A stretch of DNA of 64,000 nucleotides, taken from the NCBI GenBank assembly GCA_029990175.1, contig JARKIP010000005.1, positions 56,843,001 to 56,907,000 of the forward strand, in the 5' to 3' direction. Positions 30,780 to 42,925 of the stretch are shown here, in pieces. Within the stretch, counting starts at the first letter, position 1. Every line of letters starts with the position of its first letter. The notes under the pieces were generated by a model. That model made no database searches. It was not told where the DNA came from and worked only from the letters and a program-made list of their open reading frames with translations. Origin of the DNA: Petunia secreta. Taxonomy: Eukaryota; Streptophyta; Magnoliopsida; Solanales; Solanaceae. The translations under genes were made by a program, and so were the position numbers.

Positions 30780-33700
30780 CTAAGGGACTAATTTGCCATG
30801 AAATATTTTCATAACAAATTGAACTAGACATTCTTCTATCATATTGTCACACAGGTAATCCATCCGGGTGTTGGTCAACAAATGCTCGAGGAACATGATG
30901 GCATACCCTCTACATGCAGTGCCAGTCAAATTCCTTGGATGTGCTCATACGGCAACATTTCCATATTGAGGATTTTAGGAGGAAGGTGGTTGAATTTCCC
31001 CGACTACTGGATGTATATTGGGAACATGTACATTATTGGCCCCATTATTGAATAAAAGCGGTCTTTATTATACACCCAATGTTGCAATCGTAGACATCGA
31101 TCCTTGCCTCTTCTAAAAGAAAGACACATGTAACATAATACGTGCTTTCAATGTTAAACACGACAAAGAGTCTTTTGACACCATCCCACTTCCTTCCACC
31201 CGGATATGGAAACTTACCTATGGAATAATCAAGGAATATATCGTCAAACTTATATTCTGCTAGCCATTTGTCAAGGCTGACATCAAAACCCCTCGCTTTC
31301 TCTTCAGCCGCATTGTATCGTTGGCACAAGTTGGTCAAGAATGAAAGATCAAGGATAAGATCAGAGCTATCATAATGCTGGGGGTAAGTCTTATGCCTCA
31401 GACGCATCAACGCCAAGTACTCATCCATAAAATGTAGATAAAACAAATTAGAAGTTGTGAATAAAACCATAGTAACACATACTATTTGACGTTTGAACCA
31501 GCCAGTCGTATGTTCAATGAACATGCGACTCTCAGGTTCAGAACGCCACAAAAATGTTCTTTCTTCGATAAAAACCAAACAATAACAAAACAATAGAAGT
31601 AAAGAGATGCACTTACACTATCCCACATCCACTCTTTCATGTCCATGAAGTCCAGAAAATCCGAGTAATTAAACTCATGTCACATGAACAAGGTCTTTTC
31701 TTCCTTCTTCTCCTCCTCCATGAAAGCGTCAAATGCAGCTTTCTTGTGAATGTCTAGTGCCTTGTACAGTGTCACTGGCAATCTCTCTTAGAGTCTGGAT
31801 TGAGTTCTCTCTCTAAATTTCCAAAAAAAAAAAAATATTTGAGAAAATCTCTAAATTTAATAGAAGAACGTCACACTGATGTTCAACACACCTAATTGGA
31901 TGTTTAACTAACCTTGTAACTCTGGCTGTAGTCATTTTCTTCTTTCCTCGGTTCTTCTTTGACTAGAGCTTCATGGACAACAATATATGCCTCTTTGGTC
32001 GCTGCTGCTGCTTCTCCTTCTTTGACGACGACGCTACAAAATTAGCAAGGGATAGCTGGATCACATCAAGCTTCTAATCCACTCCCTGTCGCAATTGAAG
32101 GCAGTCATGGCACTTGCAGCTACAGATACTAGGCTGCACATTCTCAGGTTCTCTCCTCCTCGAGCTTTCTCCAACTTCAAACAATCCCCTACCACTAAAA
32201 TGACCAGCCCTACCACCAATATCATCACCAACTTGTGTTCCACATCTACCAACTCCTCCACTACCAAATTCTTCACCAACTTGTCCTTCTCTAGGACCAT
32301 CAATTACCTCTCTTGGATGGGTCCTAGGGAAATTCCTAAAAACTGTCACTCTATCACCACCATCTATCGAACTAGTCCCCTACAACATCACAATAAGCTC
32401 ATCAATTACCTCATCGATCCCATCAACAAAAGGCTCAATATTCTGAAAGATATCACATTCCTGCTCTGCATCGATAGGGTCAATGAAAGGGTGCACCACC
32501 TACATACCATAAATATTTGTTAAGAATACAATGTTGAAGAGAAATAAACCTTCACATTACAAAGAGTGATCAAAACATCCTTATTACTGTTTGACATTTA
32601 ACATCAGTAAAAAAATGGAACATCATATCTGACGTGATCGAACATCTTAAATGATGTTCTTACCATTAATAGCAATGATTTTCACGACATTGCAGATGTT
32701 CCAACATTTATAAAATTGTAGGTCAAGTACTTACCGGCTTTGCAACATTCTCAAACAGCCTTAGTGATCCACCTGTGCATCCTTGGCTTGGTCCTCTTGT
32801 TGGGAAAATCCCTGGGACAAAGCGCAGGTATTGCTTCAAATACCCAACCCACAAATGCCCAAGGAAACCCATAAAGATTGTAATTTGGCCCATCCTTAGT
32901 CTTGCTATCTGCACGATCACCCATGGACTTCGTCAGGTACTCAATGGTTAGCTCGAACCTTTTCCGCCCCCAAAGATACTTTACAAATTCATTTGGAAGA
33001 TATGCAAGGCAGACCACTAATTCCTCAATACCAGCTTTTTTGTCCTTGGCACACAATATAGAGTGAACAAACCAAGCCATGGCAAGTCCAAATTTTTACC
33101 GTTCAGGAACTTCCTCATTTTCTATCAAAAACAGCAACCGGGGACCAGTAACTGCCTTGGTTTCCCATCCTCCCATGCTGTTAAAATATACTCCCATATC
33201 TCCTTGCCCATATCTTTCATCGTAGCTTCCCATTGGACACTTGGATAGGCTTGGCATCTCAGCTTTGTCATCAAAGCAAACTCTTGGAGGCCAAAACGAA
33301 CACGCACTCCATTGAAATTGAACCAAGCTTCTTTTTCTCTATTGCACAAAACTCTTCTTAATAGAGGATTGTGCACCAACCTGGTTGGAAACGATGCCTC
33401 CTTCGGCAAGTCCAAGAAATGGCCAAATATACTCTTTTTGAACTTGTCATACAAACCACAAGTACGCAGCACAATCCTGAAATCACGCATTCATCCAATA
33501 AGTGACGAACAGACAGTTATCTTGGATTGAAAATGCTCATGATTTTCCAAGTAAGTCTTCAGCACCATTGGTGGAATGACACTGGTATTGTACTCAGGCT
33601 GCACAATGTTTTGAAATTTGTTAGTTTAAAGAATCACTACGGTAGTGAGAACATAATATCAGATACATAAAACATCCCTTGAGATTTTCCAAGGAACTAC

Positions 33701-34373
33701 AAAAAAATACTTTGAACATTTTTAAAGATGTTCTGATCATGTAAGCAAATATTCTCATATCACATAACAAAATATTGAACATCATAAAGTAAAGTAAAGA
33801 ACAACTTCACGTATGTTCTGACAACAACTTTACTTCTCTTGGTGGCTCTGCAGAATCAGCGCCCACGTCGTCTACAAACTTGCTCCGACCTTCTCCTTCG
33901 CTTCTCTAAAAACCAAATACAACCACTTCTTCTTCCCTACCATTCCTACCTCCTTCACTAGCTTGAACATCTACAACCTCTATAACTTCTTCTACACCAC
34001 CTACAGGTTCTCCACCATCACACTCCCTATTATCTACTACTTCTTCTTGAACATTTGCAACTCTTACAAATTCTCCAGCAAGATTAAGCCTTCCCACCTA
34101 CTCTTCTTCTTCCATATTTAAAAGATTCTCTTTTTTATTTCCCTCTTCATCCCATTCATCATCACAAAATAGTGCTTCTATTTCCTCTGAAAAATTATCA
34201 TCATCTTTCTCCCTGATTGCTTCTTGTGGCCCTACATTTACATCATAGTCTAACTCCTCCTCTTCGTCCTCCAATATAATTATCCTCTTCCTAGGAGGCT
34301 ATTTACTAGGAGGAGGAGTAGTATCCTTCCTCTTAATTGGAGAACAGGAAATCATTCCACGCGAAGAAATCAT
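30780..34373 (-). pseudogene. DUF1985-Ulp1 gene, MULE-B copy, broken
   Basis: Same exon order as MULE-A. The start is extended (MISSRGMISC before IKRKDTTPP). The DUF1985 exon (33490-32751) is readable and has Glu where MULE-A has a stop (LAYLPNEFVKY), but has a frameshift near 33125 and a short deletion near 32757 removing part of EKNERDS. In the protease domain the catalytic His is Tyr (ESTYYVTC, codon 31138-31140), the Cys neighbourhood reads TACRGYA, and a frameshift near 31065 separates the two. An in-frame TAG follows EEEVVVFGF in exon 1. The introns keep the same sites and motif richness. This copy could not be an active protease. Confidence 0.85.
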
Positions 34374-35307
34374 TGTGGCTGCAAATCACAAGTATATTCA
34401 TCAATTAAAGATGTTCAAACATGCGATATGGATGTATGAAACATAATATACATATATTTTATCAAACCCTAATTTTTTAAAAAGAAATTTAATTCAAGTA
34501 AAGTCATCATTAAACATTATCATCCTCTCACACGTTCGGAGCACTGTCTCAAATGTTCCAAAACTTTAAACATGCAAGCAGAAACATAAACATTCAAAAT
34601 CTTGACTATTTGTACAATATTTTTTCAATGTTTAGCATATTTATTTTATAAAACCCTAATTTATAGTAACAAAAATCATCTAAAATGCATCACCAACTTC
34701 AAACATTCTATCACACGTTTAGAACACTGTCTCACGATGTTTGACAGTGTGAAGGAGTATGGTCTTAACATGGTAATATAACATAAATATACAAAAACTT
34801 CACTATTTGTACAAGAACATAGTACTATTTGACGAAAAAATCAACAAAAACAAAGATTTTCACGAGAACTTCATTCCAGTACCAGTAAAAAGGCGTTAAA
34901 ACCATAGCTTTTTCAAAATAGCAAAAAATAAACCTCGATTCACTTGAAAAACATCAATGTTGTTCAAAATTTACCTTTAGATATTACCGCATAAATGTAG
35001 ATGGTCGGTGACGATGATGTTCAGAAGGTTGCTTAGAAGACTTTAGAAGACGACTTGAGAAGTGTGTAAGAAGATTTTGGGGTTCGATGTTTGAAATGAT
35101 GACTGATCTGTTAGGTTTCCCACTTTTTGATTAAAAATTTTGGAGATTGTTAATTCAGTCCAAAAAGTTTTAATGAAGGCCCCGAAGTTTTATTGTTTCT
35201 AATCTGGCCCCTATTTTAAAGTTAAACGCGCGTACTTTTTTACTCTCCACGCGCATCCCTTTTTGTTAAATAAAGACTTCAGAGGGTCTTTTGCCCCAAT
35301 CTTCTCT
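34374..35307 (-). promoter_or_regulatory. Block Y (MULE-B): Ulp1-gene promoter and 5' UTR intron
   Basis: Counterpart of 11354-12430. Acceptor TTTGCAG|C just before the start codon, donor-like AAAGGTAAAT near 34975, and CCACGCGCATCCC near 35245. The tandem duplication of MULE-A is absent. It contains many gaaca/tgttc words (for example gatgttcagaagg, atgttcaaacatg). Confidence 0.6.
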
Positions 35308-35521
35308 AGTTTGACTCAGTACAAAGTTTAAGAAATAAAGGAAGACTTTTGAAACTTGTGATCTAAAATAAGATATATATATTTGTGTGGTTGTAAATCA
35401 TTTCATGAATGACAAAACTGTAATTTTGAAGTTAAATTGTTACAAAATTTAGAATGATGTCATTATTTTTGAACAAACTAATAAGAAAATATTGTCACAT
35501 AAATTGAAATGGAAGGAGTAT
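35308..35521 (-). mobile_element. Stowaway-like MITE, left end truncated
   Basis: The right end cacataaattgaaatggaag|gagta is the terminal repeat typical of abundant solanaceous Stowaway MITEs, and the body (gaagacttttgaaacttgtg, gtggttgtaaatcatttcat) is the familiar inside of that family. The left terminal repeat is missing; the element starts abruptly at agtttgactcagt next to the MULE-B end. Confidence 0.75.
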
Positions 35522-35929
35522 CTCACTTAGAAAAAACACATATAGCCACACTAAATAATCAAAATGAAGAATTATTAACCAAGTTTATAGCCTATTTGGT
35601 GAAGCTTAAGAATGAAAGACAACTAATACACGTTAATAGGCAGAACTATAGCAGCTCGACTTAAAACTTTTCAATGGAAGCAAGCTGAGTAGGTTCTATT
35701 TTTCCTCGTTTCTTCTAATTATTAAACAGGACAGTCAATCTTCCATGTGGTAGGGGTCGAAGTGTGTTATGATCAACGGCGGAGTCATAAATTAATCCTC
35801 ATGATCTAGAACAAATTTTGAACCACTTTTCTGCACTTTAGTATAGTTTTGTACAACAACAATATACCTAGTATATCCCAACTCTTTTATTTTAAAAAAT
35901 CAAAAATAAATTTTCTTGTTGTCAAGTAG
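35522..35929. other. Spacer without recognisable gene
   Basis: About 400 bp between the MITE and the Gypsy-2 LTR remnant. It includes gagtcataaattaatcctca and tagtatagttttgtacaac, AT-rich, with no ORF. It may include decayed LTR sequence of Gypsy-2. Confidence 0.5.
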
Positions 35930-36095
35930 ATTATAAATCCAACTCTTTTCACCTAAAATTGATTCTCTTAAGCAGTAGAATCGATAATAGAAATTTATAG
36001 GATAGATTCTCCAATCTCTATGGACCATATCTTAAACTATACCTATAATTTGACAGAGTATGAGCAATAATTCTCTATACGCCCAGAGCTCATCA
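35930..36095 (+). repeat. Gypsy-2 5' LTR remnant (3' end only)
   Basis: The stretch ending tctatacgcccagagctcatca aligns by eye with the last part of the Gypsy-1 LTR (21680-21886), including caatctctatggacc and atcttaaactatacc. The upstream LTR is lost or unrecognisable. Confidence 0.65.
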
Positions 36096-36101
36096 AATTT
36101 T

Positions 36102-36119
36102 TGGCACTGCTGCCGGGGA
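36102..36119 (+). other. Gypsy-2 primer-binding site (tRNA-Asp type)
   Basis: tggcactgctgccgggga differs at three positions from TGGCGCCGTTGCCGGGGA, the complement of the 3' end of plant tRNA-Asp used by many Athila/Tat elements. It lies 6 bp after the LTR end. Confidence 0.75.
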
Positions 36120-36221
36120 TTGGTAGTTGTCTACTTCAGATTAATTATCTTTTTACTAATTTAGGAATTCATTTTCTTTTATTTTGTCTTGTTAATTTTT
36201 TGCAGGAATTTCAGCTAGTAT

Positions 36222-37500
36222 ATGACCCGCTCTTCTTCAAGGGAGCTTGTTGAATACGATCCTGAAATTGAAAGATTATTGCGAAAAAGTAAAAAGGGTC
36301 AAAACTCCATCTCTCTCTCTTCATCATCTACAAATATGGAACATGAAAATGATCCACCACCACCAAACTCACTAAATATCCCACAAATTGTGGAGGACCA
36401 ATTTGATGAAGTGGTCCCCAGACCAGCTAACATCATCCTAATGGTTTACTCTACATCAGATCCTTTTGACTGTGAGTCAAGTGTTAGAAGGCCATCAGTG
36501 GCCGCTAATAACTTTGAAATCTGAACTGGCTTAATTTAAGCTATACAACAAAATTGCATATTTAATGGAGAAGCCATTGAGGTTCCTCACAGTCATTTAA
36601 TTGATTTTCTAGAATTGGTTGAAACAACAAAGTATAATGGTGTCTCACCAGATGTAATTAAGTTACGTCTGTTTCCATTTCTTTAAAAGGAGAAGCAAAA
36701 TTATGATTACGTAGTTTACCAAGAGGATCTATTACCTCTTGGGATAAGATGATCCAAAAATTTCTCAGTAAATATTTTTCCCTAGCCAAAGCCACTAAAA
36801 TGAGGTAAGACATAACCAATTTTGTTCAAACTGACTCAGAGTCAGTATACCAAGCCTTGGAAAGACTGAAAGCTATGTTAAGAAAATGTCCACATCATGA
36901 CATTACTGAGCACATGAAACTGTACATTTTTTACCATGGCCTATAACCATCGATAAGAAATGTTATAGATGCTGCAGCTGGAGGTGCCATAATAGGCAGA
37001 AGCTTTACAATTATTGAATGAGATTTCTGAGAATGCAGTACAATGTCCATCTGAAAGAGTGATACTTAAGAAAACTGCAGCCATAAATCAATCTGATGTT
37101 CTGGCTACCTTGTCAAAACAAATTGCTTCTCTGACTCAAAAGTTTGATACTTTTCAGGTAAGTTCTCACCAACCTACTTCATCTGACAATTGTGATATAT
37201 GTGTAGGTGATCATCAGAACCATGAGTGTCAAGTTGGTAATCAAGTTGATGAACAGGTAAACCAAATAAGATACATAGCGTATCTATTTGGTAATTCCTT
37301 CGCCCAATAACATCCTAGCTTTCAGTGGAGTAATCCTAATGGAGCAGAAAATGCTCAACATTTTCATAAACAACTACCACAAGGATCACTTGGATTCCAA
37401 GGACACAACAGGATGCAACAAATTATTAGGCCATATCAACCCAGAACCACAACAGCAGGCACCAACTTGGGAGGATTTGATGTACATCTACATCAAAACA
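36222..37500 (+). pseudogene. Gypsy-2 Gag, broken
   Basis: It starts MTRSSSRELVEYDPEIE. The first stop is a TGA at 36522-36524; more follow (for example near 36540 and 36690). The CCHC-like knuckle CDICVGDHQNHEC lies near 37190-37230. A second open stretch 37288-37830 covers the Gln/Pro-rich region and the linker to the protease. Confidence 0.78.
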
Positions 37501-37927
37501 ACTTATGAAGAAATGGAAAGTCAAAATGCAGCCCTCAAAAACCTGGAAACTCAAGTAATTCAATTGGCTACTCTTGTTTTAGGAAAGATTCAAGGATCAT
37601 TGCCTAGTAATACTGAGAAAAATCCAAAAGAACATGTCAAAGCCATTGCCTTGCGATCAGGTAAGAATCTTGATGATCCATACCCAAACAGGGAGGGTAA
37701 GTTACAGGAAGATCAAACAGAAGGTCAAATTTTTGATAATGGTAAGGAAAAACCTGCATTTGAAATAAAGGAAAAGATTTCTCATGAAAAGAAAGAAAAT
37801 ACTAGTGGTGAGCCATTTCCTTTTCCATAAAAATTAAAAAGAGAAAAACTTGATCAGCAGTTTTCAAAATTTTTAGAAATTTTGAAACAATTGTATATTA
37901 ATACCTTTCGCAGATGCTTTAACTCAA

Positions 37928-38658
37928 ATGTCATCATATGCCAAATTTTTAGAAGAAATTATGTCCAGCAAAAGAAAACTTGAAGAAATTTCAGTGGTTA
38001 AGCTTATAGAAAAATATAGTGCTATTTTACAAAATAAGCTTCCACAAAAACTTGGAGATCCTGGAAATTTTACCATTCCTTGTACCATGGGAGGAACTCA
38101 TTTTGAAAAGGCTTTGTGTAATTCAGGGGCATCCATCAATTTGATGCTATTTTCAATTTTTTTAAAAATTGAAACTAGGGGATATTAAAAATACAATTGT
38201 TTTTTTGCAGCTAGCTGATCAAAGTACAAAAAAGGCAAAAGGAATAATTGAAAATTTTCTTGTGAGAGTTGATAAGCTTGTGTTTCCAGTATTGTCCTTG
38301 AAATGGAAGAAAATACTGAATGCCTCTCATTTTGGGAAGATCTTTTCTAGCTATAGGAAGAGCGATAATAGATGTACATCAAGGGCAATTGATTTTGAGA
38401 GTAGATGAGGAGAAAGTAATCTTTGATATGCAGAAAATGATGAGATATCCTGATGATGACTCATCATCTCATTGTTTTACTGTTGATATCCTGAATGATC
38501 TTACAGATGTGTACAAGGATGACCAATTACTTTCAGATTCATCTGAGAGGTGTTTGATAAAATCAGGCACAACTAATGCTGATGATATTTCAATTAGAGA
38601 AGAAGCTGAAACTTTAGAAAATGAGGGAGGAAATGAGCCAGAAGAAACAATTCAATAA
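37928..38658 (+). pseudogene. Gypsy-2 aspartic protease region, active site changed
   Basis: The catalytic signature reads LCNSGASINLM (near 38115): Asp to Asn, which would inactivate an aspartic protease. A shift near 38165 and another near 38310 break the frame; the second half shows ILGRSFLAIGRAIIDVHQG from 38326. The acidic linker runs to a stop at 38656-38658. Confidence 0.78.
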
Positions 38659-39620
38659 AAAATTGAACTCAAAACTCTTCCTTCTAATTTAAAATATGTT
38701 TATCTTAAGAAAGAATCTTTTCCAGTAATTATTTCATCTTTGTTAACCAATGAACAAGAACTGCAATTGATCAAAGTGTTGAGGGAGCATAATAAAGCTT
38801 TGGGATGGACAATATCAGATATCAAGGGAATCAGCCCAGCTATATGCACACACAAGATACTGATGGAGGAAAGCTACGAGGCGATTGTCCAGCCATAAAG
38901 AAGGCTAAATCCAGCAATGCAGGAAGTTGTGAAAAAAGAAGTGGTAAAATTATTGGCAACTGTTTCTGATAGCCTTTGGGTAAGTCCAGTACAAGTAGTA
39001 CCCAAAAAGGGAGGTATGACTGTTGTAAAAATGAAAATAATGAGCTCATACCTACTCGAACCGTCACATGGTGGAGAGTCTGTATTGATTACAGACGACT
39101 AAATAATGCTACTAAAAAAGATCATTTTCCTTTACCCTTTATTGATCAAATGTTGGAAAGAGTAGCAGGTCATGCTTTTTACTGTTTTGGTGATGGTTAC
39201 TCTGGGTATAACCAAATTCCAATAGCCCAGAGGATCATGACAAAATAATATTTACTGTTCGCATGGTACATATGCTTACAGAAGAATCCCTTTTGGACTG
39301 TGCAATGCACCTGCCACTTTTCAACGGTGCATGACTGCCATTTTCTCAGATATGACAGAAAAATTTCCTTTATGGATGATTTTACTTCGTTCGGAAAAAC
39401 TTTTGAAATTGTCTGCATAATTTGACTCTTTTCCTCGAAAGATGCAAAGAGACAAATTTGATTTTGAACTGGGAAAAATGTTATTTTATGGTTACAGAGG
39501 AAATTATTTTGGGACATAAAATCACTTATAGAGAAATTGAAGTAGATAGAGCAAAAATTGATCTAAATGAAGGATTGCCCCCTCCAACAACTGTGAAATG
39601 CATTAGAAGTTTTTAGGACG
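38659..39620 (+). pseudogene. Gypsy-2 reverse transcriptase, broken
   Basis: Blocks found in different frames: WVSPVQVVPKKGG (38978-39017), WRVCIDYRRLNNATK (39070-39110), DGYSGYNQIPIA (39190-39228), YAYRRIPFGLCNAPATFQ (39270-39325). The FMDDF catalytic box is intact at the DNA level near 39371 but out of frame with its neighbours. Stops at 38896 and 39246-39248 and several shifts are present. Confidence 0.8.
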
Positions 39621-39687
39621 TATTGGTTTTTATAGAAGATTCATAAAAGATTTCTCAAAAATTTCATAACCCCTCACAAATCTTTTA

Positions 39688-40372
39688 ATGAAAGATGTGC
39701 CTTTTGAATTTTCTGAAAATTGCAAGAAAGCTTTTGAATTGTTAAAAGAAAAACTGACCAATGCGCCAGTTGTTGTTTCTCCAGATTGGAATCAACCATT
39801 TGAATTTATGTGTGATGCAAGTGACACTGCTGTTGGAGCTGTGTTAGGACTGCGAAAGGACAAAATTTTTCGTCCAATTTACTACGCTAGTAGAACTTTA
39901 AATGAAGCTCAATTGAATTATCCTACCACAGAAAAAGAGCTACTAGCAATAGTATTTTCTTTTGATAAATTTCGTTCCTATCTAATTGGAACCAAGGTCA
40001 TTATTTTTACAGATCATGCAACATTAAAATATCTTTTGACAAACAAGGATGCTAGACCTAGATTGTTAAGATGGATAATTTTTTTTGCAAGAACTTGACC
40101 TTGAAATAAAAGAGAAAAAGGGAATTGAAAATCAAGTAGCAGATCATTTGTCTAGATTGGAAATATCACCTGTGGAGTATGTAGAAATCAAGGAAGAATT
40201 TCCAGATGAACGTATTTTCTCTATCTCTGTGATCATAAAACAGGCACCTTGGTTTGCTGACATTGCAAATTATTTGGTTGGACGTTGGATACCAAAGGAA
40301 TTTTCTCAGCAACAAAGAAGGAAGCTCAGGACTGATGCTAGACATTATTTTAGAAAAATCCTACATGTTTAA
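39688..40372 (+). pseudogene. Gypsy-2 RNase H and linker, one frameshift
   Basis: A well-preserved open stretch 39688-40098 includes FEFMCDASDTAVGAVLG, PIYYASRTLNEAQLNY, TEKELLAIVFSFDKFRSYL and VIIFTDHATLKYLL. A frameshift near 40085-40098 leads to the ADHLSRLE segment, open to 40372. Confidence 0.82.
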
Positions 40373-40399
40373 ATTTTGTGCAGATAATGTAGTGCAAAG

Positions 40400-41540
40400 A
40401 TGTGTACCAGAAACAGAAATGAAGGATACCTGAGTAATTGTCATGACAGAGCAATTGGAGGACACCACAGTTCCAACAGAACAACTTCTAAAATTTTGGA
40501 ATCAAGATTCTACTGGCCTACCTTATGCAAAGATGCAAGGTCATATGTTTTGACATGTGACAAGTGTCAGAGGGCAGGTAACATTTCAAAAAGGGATGGA
40601 ATGCCTCTTAACTCTATTACTCGTATGTGAAATATTTGATGTTTGGGGTATAGATTTTATGGGTCCATTTCCTTCCTCATTATCCTGTCAATACATTTTG
40701 GTAGCAGTAGATTACGTTTTAAAATGGGTAGAAGCAATTGCATCAACAACAAATGATGTTAAGGTTGTGTGCAAATTCCTTAAAAAACATATTTTTACTA
40801 GGTTTGGAACTCCTGGAGTAATAATCAAAGATCAAGGCACACATTTTATGAATAAACAATTTTTTACTTTATTGTCTCGATATGGGGTCACACACAAAAC
40901 TGGAACATCTTATCATGCACAAACCAGTGGTCAGGTTAAAGTTTCCAATAGAGAATTAAAAAGAATTTTGAAAAAAAAATTGTTGGTACCTCACGTAAGG
41001 ATTGGACTTTGAAACTAGATGATGCATTGTGGGCCTATAATACTGCACTTAAAACACTCATTGGGACTTCACTGTATAGGCTTGTTTTTGGAAAAGCTTG
41101 TCACTTATCTGTTGAAATTGAGCACAAAGCTTTCTGGGCAGTAAAAACATTAAATATGGAAGAAACTAGTACTGGTAAAAATAGAATGTTCCAAATTTAA
41201 GAGTTAGATGAATTTAGGTTGAATTCTTATGAAAATGCGTTGTTGTATAAAGAAAAGGTGAAAAAGTGGCATGACAAATTGATTCGCCATAAAGAGTTTC
41301 AGACTGGTGATCAAGTGCTTCTGTATAATATTCGATTAAGACTATTTCCTGGAAAGTTTAAATCCCGCTGGACTGGTTCATTTGTAGCAACTGATGTTAC
41401 CCCCATACGGAGCAATTGAGATTCAAAGAGTAAGTGGAGGTTAGAAATTCAAAGTGAATGGGCACAGGTTGAAGTTATATTTTGGAGGACAGTATGAAAA
41501 TAAGCTTTTGCTACTGAAATTCGTTGATGTAGCATGAACC
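40400..41540 (+). pseudogene. Gypsy-2 integrase, few lesions
   Basis: The HHCC module is complete here (HDRAIGGHHSSNRT, CDKCQRAG), unlike in Gypsy-1. After a shift near 40620 the core 40557-41012 reads WGIDFMGPFPS, IIKDQGTHFMN and NRELKRIL, which supply the D, D and E residues. After another shift, DDALWAYNTALKT (41009-41200) and the C-terminal RLFPGKFKSRWTGSF block (41219-41419) follow. The end near 41540 carries stops. Confidence 0.8.
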
Positions 41541-41669
41541 GAAATAAGTCGAGCTAACGAAATCAAACTCAGAACTACTTTTCAAACCCGTAGCCATTGA
41601 GGGTGAAGCATTGGAGCTTTATAAGTCCAATATAGATTTGTTTGATCAAATACTTAATTAATTGATCTA

Positions 41670-41674
41670 GTTAA
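41670..41674. repeat. Copia-1 target site duplication, left (GTTAA)
   Basis: gttaa directly before the LTR; the same five bases follow the other LTR at 51341-51345. Confidence 0.9.
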
Positions 41675-42470
41675 TGTTATTTTCCCAAGAGACACCACGG
41701 AAGGACCAATTTCTTCTATGTGTTCTTTTACTTATAAATTGTGGAATTAAGTTAAACACGAGTAAATGAACACTGATATTAGCGTGGAAAACCACTTGAA
41801 CTCGGGATCAAAAAACCATGACCTACTCTCTCAAGAAGGATTTTAACTTCATTATTTGAAAGACTCACTTGGTTATAAGAATTCTCTCTTACTAACCTAG
41901 GACTAACTCTAATCCTATAGTGACCCCTTTCACAATATGTGAAGTTCTTCCAAGTAACAATACTTGAATGACACGTACTATTACAGAACTTCTATGAAAG
42001 AAAATAGTACAACTTGATATACCCTACTACAGATGACCTAAGACTGAACTTTGACAAGACTCAATCTAAGGAATAGGTTCTTCACTTAGTTCCCTGTAGC
42101 TTAATGACTGCCCAAATACAATTTCGACTCAACAGTGCTATAGCTCTTTTCTCTCTGTATTTGTGCGTATCTTCAACTGCTGAAATACTCCTCTATTTAT
42201 AGCTTTTAAATCTGAGGAGTCTTGAGCTATTATAACTCCAACGCTTCCACGAGTTTGTTTCCTAATTGAACTCCTTGCTTATCTTCAAGCCTTATCCCAA
42301 TATTATGCAACCTTTTCTTATCACGTACAACTCTGCATGATTATCAAGATAAACATTAGAAATAAGATAATATTTAATTTTCCCGCTTAATTGATTTTGC
42401 AATATTATTTATTCAGATGGACTTGTTCCTTCGACATCAGTCAAAACTTCCAAGCTTATTCAAGCTAACA
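41675..42470 (-). repeat. Copia-1 3' LTR (left on the map)
   Basis: Bounded by TGTTATTTTC and CAAGCTAACA (plus strand). It aligns throughout with 50517-51340, with small indels. Confidence 0.92.
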
Positions 42471-42484
42471 TTTTCTCCCTTTTT
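42471..42484 (-). other. Copia-1 polypurine tract
   Basis: Minus-strand AAAAAGGGAGAAAA abuts the 3' LTR. Preceding it is gtttgtcatcatc, also found beside the polypurine tract of Copia-2. Confidence 0.85.
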
Positions 42485-42925
42485 GATGATGACAAACACA
42501 TAGATCTTGTTGTATATCCTTAATGTCCTGAACATTTTAAAGTCATTAGTAGACAACATTTTTATCATTAAGGAGCAGGTTCTTAAATATCACAATACTT
42601 ACTTCTTAAATATCACAATACTTACTCTTCCCCTTTTTGGTATCATTGAAAAGGTTGCATAAGTTAGAATTTATCAAGCAAAAGAACAAGCAACTCATGG
42701 CCATTAAGGCAACTCAGAATGCAAACATAATTCAACATGAAGCAACTGCATAAAAATGATATAAGCTATCGAAGATAATTCATCATTGACAAAAATATTT
42801 CAACCAAGGGAAAACAAACTAAGGAAGTACTGCTAAACTAATAAAAACAACTAAAGATAAGAAGGCTAGGCAACTAGAACGATACTAAATCCCACTGATC
42901 AAAGAAGGCTACAAGGTTTTTTGGG

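Larger units (their letters stand above)
21887..35307 (+). mobile_element. MULE-B: second copy of the multigene MULE, left end truncated at Gypsy-1
   Basis: Collinear with MULE-A at an offset of about 22.5-22.9 kb; all genes recur in the same order and strand, with an additional minus-strand ORF at 24925-25143. The copy begins inside an intron of the transposase gene directly after the Gypsy-1 LTR, so its left end is missing. The right end is near 35307, where a truncated MITE begins. Nearly all genes carry stops or frameshifts. Confidence 0.82.
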
